64,000 bases of DNA from Monosiga brevicollis MX1 (Eukaryota; Opisthokonta; Choanoflagellata; Craspedida; Salpingoecidae). How positions within the stretch are numbered: position 1 is the stretch's first letter; the number at the start of each line of letters is the position of its first letter. The notes under the pieces are model-generated. The model worked only from the letters and a program-made list of their open reading frames with translations, searched no databases and was not told the DNA's origin. Of the stretch, positions 59,101 to 64,000 are shown in pieces. The DNA is taken from positions 277,021-341,020 of the forward strand of contig NW_001865068.1 in NCBI RefSeq assembly GCF_000002865.3, in the 5' to 3' direction. The position numbers and the translations under genes were made by a program.

Positions 59101-60720
59101 AGGTTGGAGACTCGGCAAGAGTTTGAGCGAGCGGCTGCCACTGCCTTGTTTTGTCAGAATATCGAGCGTGCCATGGCCTGCCTGACTAGCCACCGCCAGC
59201 AGCAGGGCCTGGAGTCAGACCCTATTTTGGTGTCTTACGCCATGACGTTGGCAGGCTATCAACCAGATGCCACCTCCAACCGTTTCTGGCGTCAAACCTG
59301 CGCACAGCTCAAGGCACAACTCACCAATCCTTATTTGCGCGCTGGTCTGGCTTTTCTCACCTCGGATGGCACTGATTACTCGGTATGTGCTGCCGCCAGA
59401 TCGCCAGCCGGGGCGTCAAGGATAGTTTGCCGCCAACCCCATCTGCCAATCAACATGCCGACTTTTCTCAATGCTAATGCTTGGTTGGACAGGAGGTGCT
59501 ACGGGAGCGCGGGATGCGCTTGACTGATCGTTTGGCTTTTGCCTGTCGCTACCTGAACGACGAGGCTCTCGAACAAAGCATCAAGGACATTACTGCGGTA
59601 TGTCTCTTCAAGAGAGGTGGAAACCTGATCCTAGCTATCCTCGTGGGCTCACACCGCATTTGAACCTTCGGGTCGATTCAATGTGCAGGAGGTCACGGCT
59701 TCAGGCCAGTTGGATGGACTTTTGTTGACTGGAGCCAGTGAGAATGGTCTGACCATCTTGCAGTCCTACTTGGATCGCACCGGCGACGTGCAGTCGGTGT
59801 TCTTGATCGCCGCATGCATGCTACAGCTGGTGCAGCGGCAGCGCACCACGGGCACTGTAGCTGCCCGTAACCTGCATAGTGATCAGCGATTTGTCGGCTG
59901 GTACGGGGGCACCCAGCAGCGCTTGCCAGTTGTGAAATGCACGCCTCTGCTTGGGCATCGCGATGACTGTGGCCTTTTCGCTTCTTGCGTGCGTCTGATG
60001 CTCTGTCTGTGTGTATGTGACCTTGCACCTTGGTTGGTGAGGACAGGTATGACAGTTATCGGCGCCTGCTCGACCAATGGCGTCGCTGGATGGATCGAGC
60101 ACGCCTCGAGGTCAAGTTGCACGCGCTTCTTTCTAATCGGACGGTGAAGGGCCAGGTACGTCGAAACCCACCCATATAGGGACATGTCCGTTTGTATCTG
60201 CTTATTTGGCTTTGCGGCATGGGTCTATTACCTTGCAGGTGACGCTCAAGTGCAGCTCCTGTTCGAAGCGACTCAACACGCTCGATCCTCGTTATCGCAC
60301 CTCTGCTCTCTCTCAACGGTGCGTGGTATTGACACATGTGACCTCATGTCGCCTCTGTTTGCTCAGATGGGACAAGGATCAAAATGAATTGGGAATGAAA
60401 CGGCACGCTGGCTCTTCCTGATGTTGCATGGGTGGTATAGGACGGCGGCGCATGGATGTCCCTCGTGCCGCAAGCCGCTACCACGCTGTGCCGTGTGCGC
60501 GCAGCGGTTGGGCAATCCTGCGCACATCCATCGCGTCGCCAAGGACAAGGGCGCACCTGAACCCACCTCGGCGCGCGATACCCTGGATGGCTTTGATGTT
60601 TGGTTCAGTTGGTGTCAGACATGTCGTCATGGCGCTCACGCCAAGTGTTTGCAGGATTGGTTTGAGCACCATGAGACCTGTCCAGTTGCTGGCTGTGAGT
60701 GCACCTGTGCCAGCTACTGA
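56123..60720 (+). CDS. MIOS: MIOS/Mio, WD-repeat and zinc-finger subunit of GATOR2
   Basis: Mios is part of GATOR2, which relays amino-acid status to TORC1 at the lysosome/vacuole. The start at 56123 gives [22 protein letters not shown]-type blades follow over many exons: [20 protein letters not shown] then [64 protein letters not shown]; and [21 protein letters not shown] helical middle region follows (59100-59900: [20 protein letters not shown] and [13 protein letters not shown]). The C-terminal zinc-finger/RING-like module contains [60 protein letters not shown] and [14 protein letters not shown]. The stop is at 60720. A T-run of about 23 bases lies in one intron (58987-59010). C-terminal similarity to Mios is especially strong. 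Confidence 0.92.
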
Positions 60721-60949
60721 GAACTAGGAGCAGAATGTGCGCGTGTGTGTGGGAAGGAGAGGGAACAAGAGACTGAATGGCAAGCGATTGCGTGCAGTGA
60801 TGAGAATGTGTTGGGGTCTGTCAATTTAGTGTTGCTGCTGTTTAAAAAACGTTCGTATCATCCTCCGCCATCCGCACGGGCAGCGTCGGGCCAAAACTTG
60901 AAATGCGCACGGGCGTACAAACATCTGGTTTCCTATCCCATCAGGTCGA
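60721..60949. other. Convergent intergenic spacer
   Basis: This is a short spacer between the MIOS and phosphatase stop codons. Nothing notable is seen. Confidence 0.5.
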
Positions 60950-62126
60950 TTAGGCATCCTTGCTCAGGAGAAAGCGCTCATAGCGTTGAAGCAGGTGCCA
61001 AACGGGTAGAAGTCCGCCAAACTTGGCGAGGTTTGTAATGTTGCGCTTGCTCTTGACGGCTTTGAGCGCAGATTTGAGGTCGAGGCGCTCTCGTAACATG
61101 AGCCAGGCCGTGGCAATGGTTGCTGCCCGTCCTTTTCCACCATTGCAGTGCACGTAAACGCGATGGCTAGGACAACGGGGGCAATGACAATGATGGTGTG
61201 TTGATGAGGCGCCCTGTCGAATGCTGTCTCATCTTGAAGACCGGACAAAGGAGAGAAGAGAAGAGACCAAAAGCAGTGGGATGGGCCACTAACCCGCCAC
61301 TCGCATACTGGCGGATAAACTCCATGGCCTTGAGTAGGTCCTCCCAATCAACAGCGGCGTAGTCGGGGGTACGAATGTTGCTACGTGGGGCCAGAGCAGT
61401 GAGACGCTGGTGGCTAGAACGGCTGCTTGAGCCTTTGAGTGATTGTGAAGGGCAAGTAGGTAGTGTCTGAATGGCCCAAGCTAAGCATACAGAATGTCAA
61501 GATTTGTGGCGGCGCGCACGGCACTGATGGGGACAAGATGTTCCCATGTCTCGGTGCAGTCCACGACTGCTAGGATGCGAAATTTCTAAGCGAGGGGGAA
61601 AGACAAGGCGTAAGGCGCCAGGGCGGGGAGGGTTCATGTGGCACGGGACGAACGAAGTTGCTCCGGGACGGCGGCACACGAGCGACGTTGAGATGATGAA
61701 ACAGGCGTCGTACGCGAATGAGGTGTTCGTAGTCGGCCACGTCGCGTGGCAGGCGACCGACGATGATAAAGTCATCAATGACATTGTAATTAAAGGGGCG
61801 CTTGGCGCCAAACAGGTGGGTCACTTCCTTGGGCAGCCGAAGGAAGCGTGCAACCCCGCTGGTGATGGTGCGAGGCAAGTAGCCCAGATAGGAAACCCAG
61901 GCCAGCAGCACAAGAACGGTGATGAAGAGCGTGGCCACTACCAGAGGCGACAGCACAATGCGACCAAGCCAGCCCAGAAGTGGCAGAGTGAGATGAGATC
62001 AATCGCTTCGTGAGCGCGGGCAGGCCCAGCCAAATCCAAACCTGGGTGGACAGCGACGTTGAAGAGCCAGCAATACGTCGCAAACGAGATCAGCACGGTC
62101 GCGTAGACCACCACCCCAAACGACAT
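60950..62126 (-). CDS. Membrane-anchored dual-specificity-type phosphatase (PTPMT1-like)
   Basis: The start at 62126 gives MSFGVVVYATVLISFATYCW, the first hydrophobic helix. A second follows at about 61920 (VVATLFITVLVLLAWVSYL). The phosphatase domain follows with FNYNVIDDFIIVGRLPRDVA, FASLAVVDCTETWEHLVP, IRTPDYAAVDWEDLLKAMEF and IRQYASGG. The last exon has HRVYVHCNGGKGRAATIATA. The CX5R signature is CNGGKGR, with catalytic Cys and Arg intact; the Asp in TPDYAAVD is a candidate general acid. LLPVWHLLQRYERFLLSKDA ends the protein. The first domain block (GRLP) and the P-loop order resemble PTPMT1-like phosphatidylglycerophosphate phosphatases, but the P-loop GGKG is unusual for that group. Lipid or protein substrate remains open. 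Exon junction SGG/HRV is in phase. Confidence 0.82.
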
Positions 62127-62699
<573 letters not shown>

Positions 62700-63938
62700 T
62701 CACGATTTTCCGGATGGGGACAAGGGTGTAAAGGCTGCGCCGCTATACCGATAAACAGCAGTCAAGCCGGGGTTGTACACGTGCTCTGGGGTGACTTGTG
62801 GAAGGGCAAACTGACAGCTGACAATAAGGGCATCAGATTTCAGCCGATCATGCCGGAGTTTGTCAGCCAACCGCGGCATCTAAGGACACAACCAGATCAG
62901 ATTGCAATATCGCATAGACAAGCGCCACGGCTTGAGAGCCACACCCTTCCTTGCCTGATTTGAGCTGGGGTTAAGGTACGAGAGGTGAGCTGGTTGACCA
63001 ACCATTTCTTGGACACCGAAAACAACGATGGTGCCATAGGGTGCGGTGGGATGTTGCCACATGTCGGTGCGCTGAAAATTCACCAAGTGGCCAACACCGG
63101 CACGCCTCGCATTCCACCTGGCAAGATACGCATGGGAAGCCAAGGGCATGCGTGAATCGGATGAGTCGGCGTGCGGTGACGGGAATCGGTTCATAAGTGG
63201 CAGAACTCACTTGGCCAGCAAGACCAGCCACGGGTTGATCTCCACACCCGTGCCCTGCAAGCCGTATTGGCGAGCCAGCTGTGTACAGTCACGTGGCCAA
63301 ATAAGCTCAAGTTCAAATGCGCAAGAATTGGGACGCGGGACATGGGAAGCCAGACAGCCTCCATACCTCTATTAAAACACGGCCATCACCCGAGCCGAGC
63401 TCCAAGACGGGCCCGCGCTGTCCCTTGACGGCATGGAGCACGTGTCCCAGCTGCAACAAGTATGAAAAAGGAAGCAAGTCCAGTGCGGGATGAGCAGGTC
63501 AAATGGGAATCGGTTTTAGGATAAAGAGGCACATGTTCGTTGGGACCCCCCCAAGGGCTGCACTTTCAAGAGCGGCACTTGCCTGCTGCTCGCTGGTTGG
63601 CAAATAGGGTGGGGTACCCCGCCGCAAGGCCGACAATAGAAACGGTGCCAGCAATGCCACCGCGCCTAACATGTAAATGCGTCAGGGTGGTCAGCCAGGA
63701 AGAGGATGAACATGCTTGCGCGACGGTCATACAGCGCACCCGCAGAGACTGCCGCTGCGACGGCCAGGCCGGTCTTCAAGCGTTGCCGATCGGGTTCAGG
63801 GCGGGGCACAGACGAAACTGCTGCCTCTTGGCGCAGTGCCTCCAACCACTGCTGGTCCAGCAGGACAGCACCCTTGCCCATCAGCACAGGAGGCGCAGGC
63901 TCTGCTCCCGGTGCTGCCGCCTCCGCTCCCTCCGCCAT
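62700..63938 (-). CDS. ATPSCKMT: ATPSCKMT/FAM173-type lysine N-methyltransferase
   Basis: FAM173 proteins are mitochondrial SAM-dependent methyltransferases acting on lysine of ATP synthase subunit c or the adenine nucleotide carrier. The start at 63938 (MAEGAEAAAPGAEP) leads to a hydrophobic segment LAVAAAVSAG joined to AVALLAPFLLSALRRGTPPY and LPTSEQQ, the pre-methyltransferase anchor. SAM motif I is GPVLELGSGDGRVLIE (about 63400). It is followed by QYGLQGTGVEINPWLVLLAK (motif II, about 63240), WNARRAGVGHLVNFQRTDMW and YGTIVVFGVQEM (about 63010). The last exon reads LADKLRHDRLKSDALIVSCQ with FALPQVTPEHVYNPGLTAVY, then YRYSGAAFTPLSPSGKS, ending at 62700. An upstream Met at 63971 would lengthen the N-terminus by 11 residues. 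Member A versus B of the human pair cannot be separated. Confidence 0.88.
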
Positions 63939-64000
63939 CTCGCGATGTGCGCCGTGCTGACAATACAACAACGATCCGTTTGTCTGACATTTGGAATCTG

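Overview
The window looks like nuclear DNA of a free-living unicellular relative of animals, most likely a choanoflagellate (Monosiga/Salpingoeca type). This is inferred from gene content and structure; no search was run. Genes are dense, lie on both strands and are cut into small exons by short GT-AG introns of about 50-450 bp. Microsatellites are abundant, and two runs of N mark assembly gaps (19648-19911 and 44418-44467). The repertoire fits an opisthokont/holozoan: a phosphagen kinase, a plexin-domain (TEM7-like) receptor, CAP-Gly, ankyrin and PDZ scaffolds, a tyrosine-kinase-like pseudokinase, a stand-alone DHFR, Paf1 and GATOR2 subunits, and flagellar PG-rich repeat proteins.

Layout, left to right. 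3-506 (+) is the 3' end of a phosphagen kinase. 1394-2938 (-) encodes a Cys-rich type I membrane protein. 4324-4959 (+) encodes an EF-hand protein with a C-terminal membrane anchor. 5794-8176 (+) is a MINDY-type deubiquitinase. 8510-10285 (-) is a Ser/Thr kinase, divergent from a plexin-domain receptor at 10559-13692 (+). 13984-19229 (-) is CTR9, divergent from TMEM104 at 20068-22661 (+). 23540-24184 (+) is an intronless two-TM protein. 24626-26017 (-) is a CCDC89-like coiled coil, divergent from a pseudokinase at 26565-28093 (+).

28381-33748 (-) is a large CAP-Gly/ankyrin/PH-like scaffold. 34359-37192 (-) is a four-PDZ protein, divergent from DHFR at 38209-39403 (+). 40183-41369 (+) is a THEM6-like thioesterase and 41738-42622 (+) an unknown phospho-site-rich protein. 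43132-47415 (-) holds a sperm-tail PG-rich repeat gene, present twice around an assembly gap. 49052-50113 (+) is a START-like protein and 50541-52317 (+) a sulfotransferase-like protein. 52629-53526 (-) is a degenerate RecA-like protein. 54174-55370 (+) is NOLC1/SRP40. 56123-60720 (+) is the GATOR2 subunit MIOS. 60950-62126 (-) is a membrane-anchored dual-specificity-type phosphatase. 62700-63938 (-) is an ATPSCKMT/FAM173-type methyltransferase.

There is no operon-like logic. The genes are independent housekeeping, signalling and cytoskeletal/flagellar units, with several divergent pairs sharing short upstream regions that often carry GA/TC tracts. I saw no CRISPR, transposase, tRNA or rRNA. 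CDS spans run from the inferred start codon to the stop codon and include introns. Exon joins were inferred by eye from GT-AG signals and conservation and are approximate. The most interesting items are the CAP-Gly/ANK/PH-like scaffold, the putatively myristoylated pseudokinase, the non-animal TEM7-like receptor, and the duplicated STPGR array.
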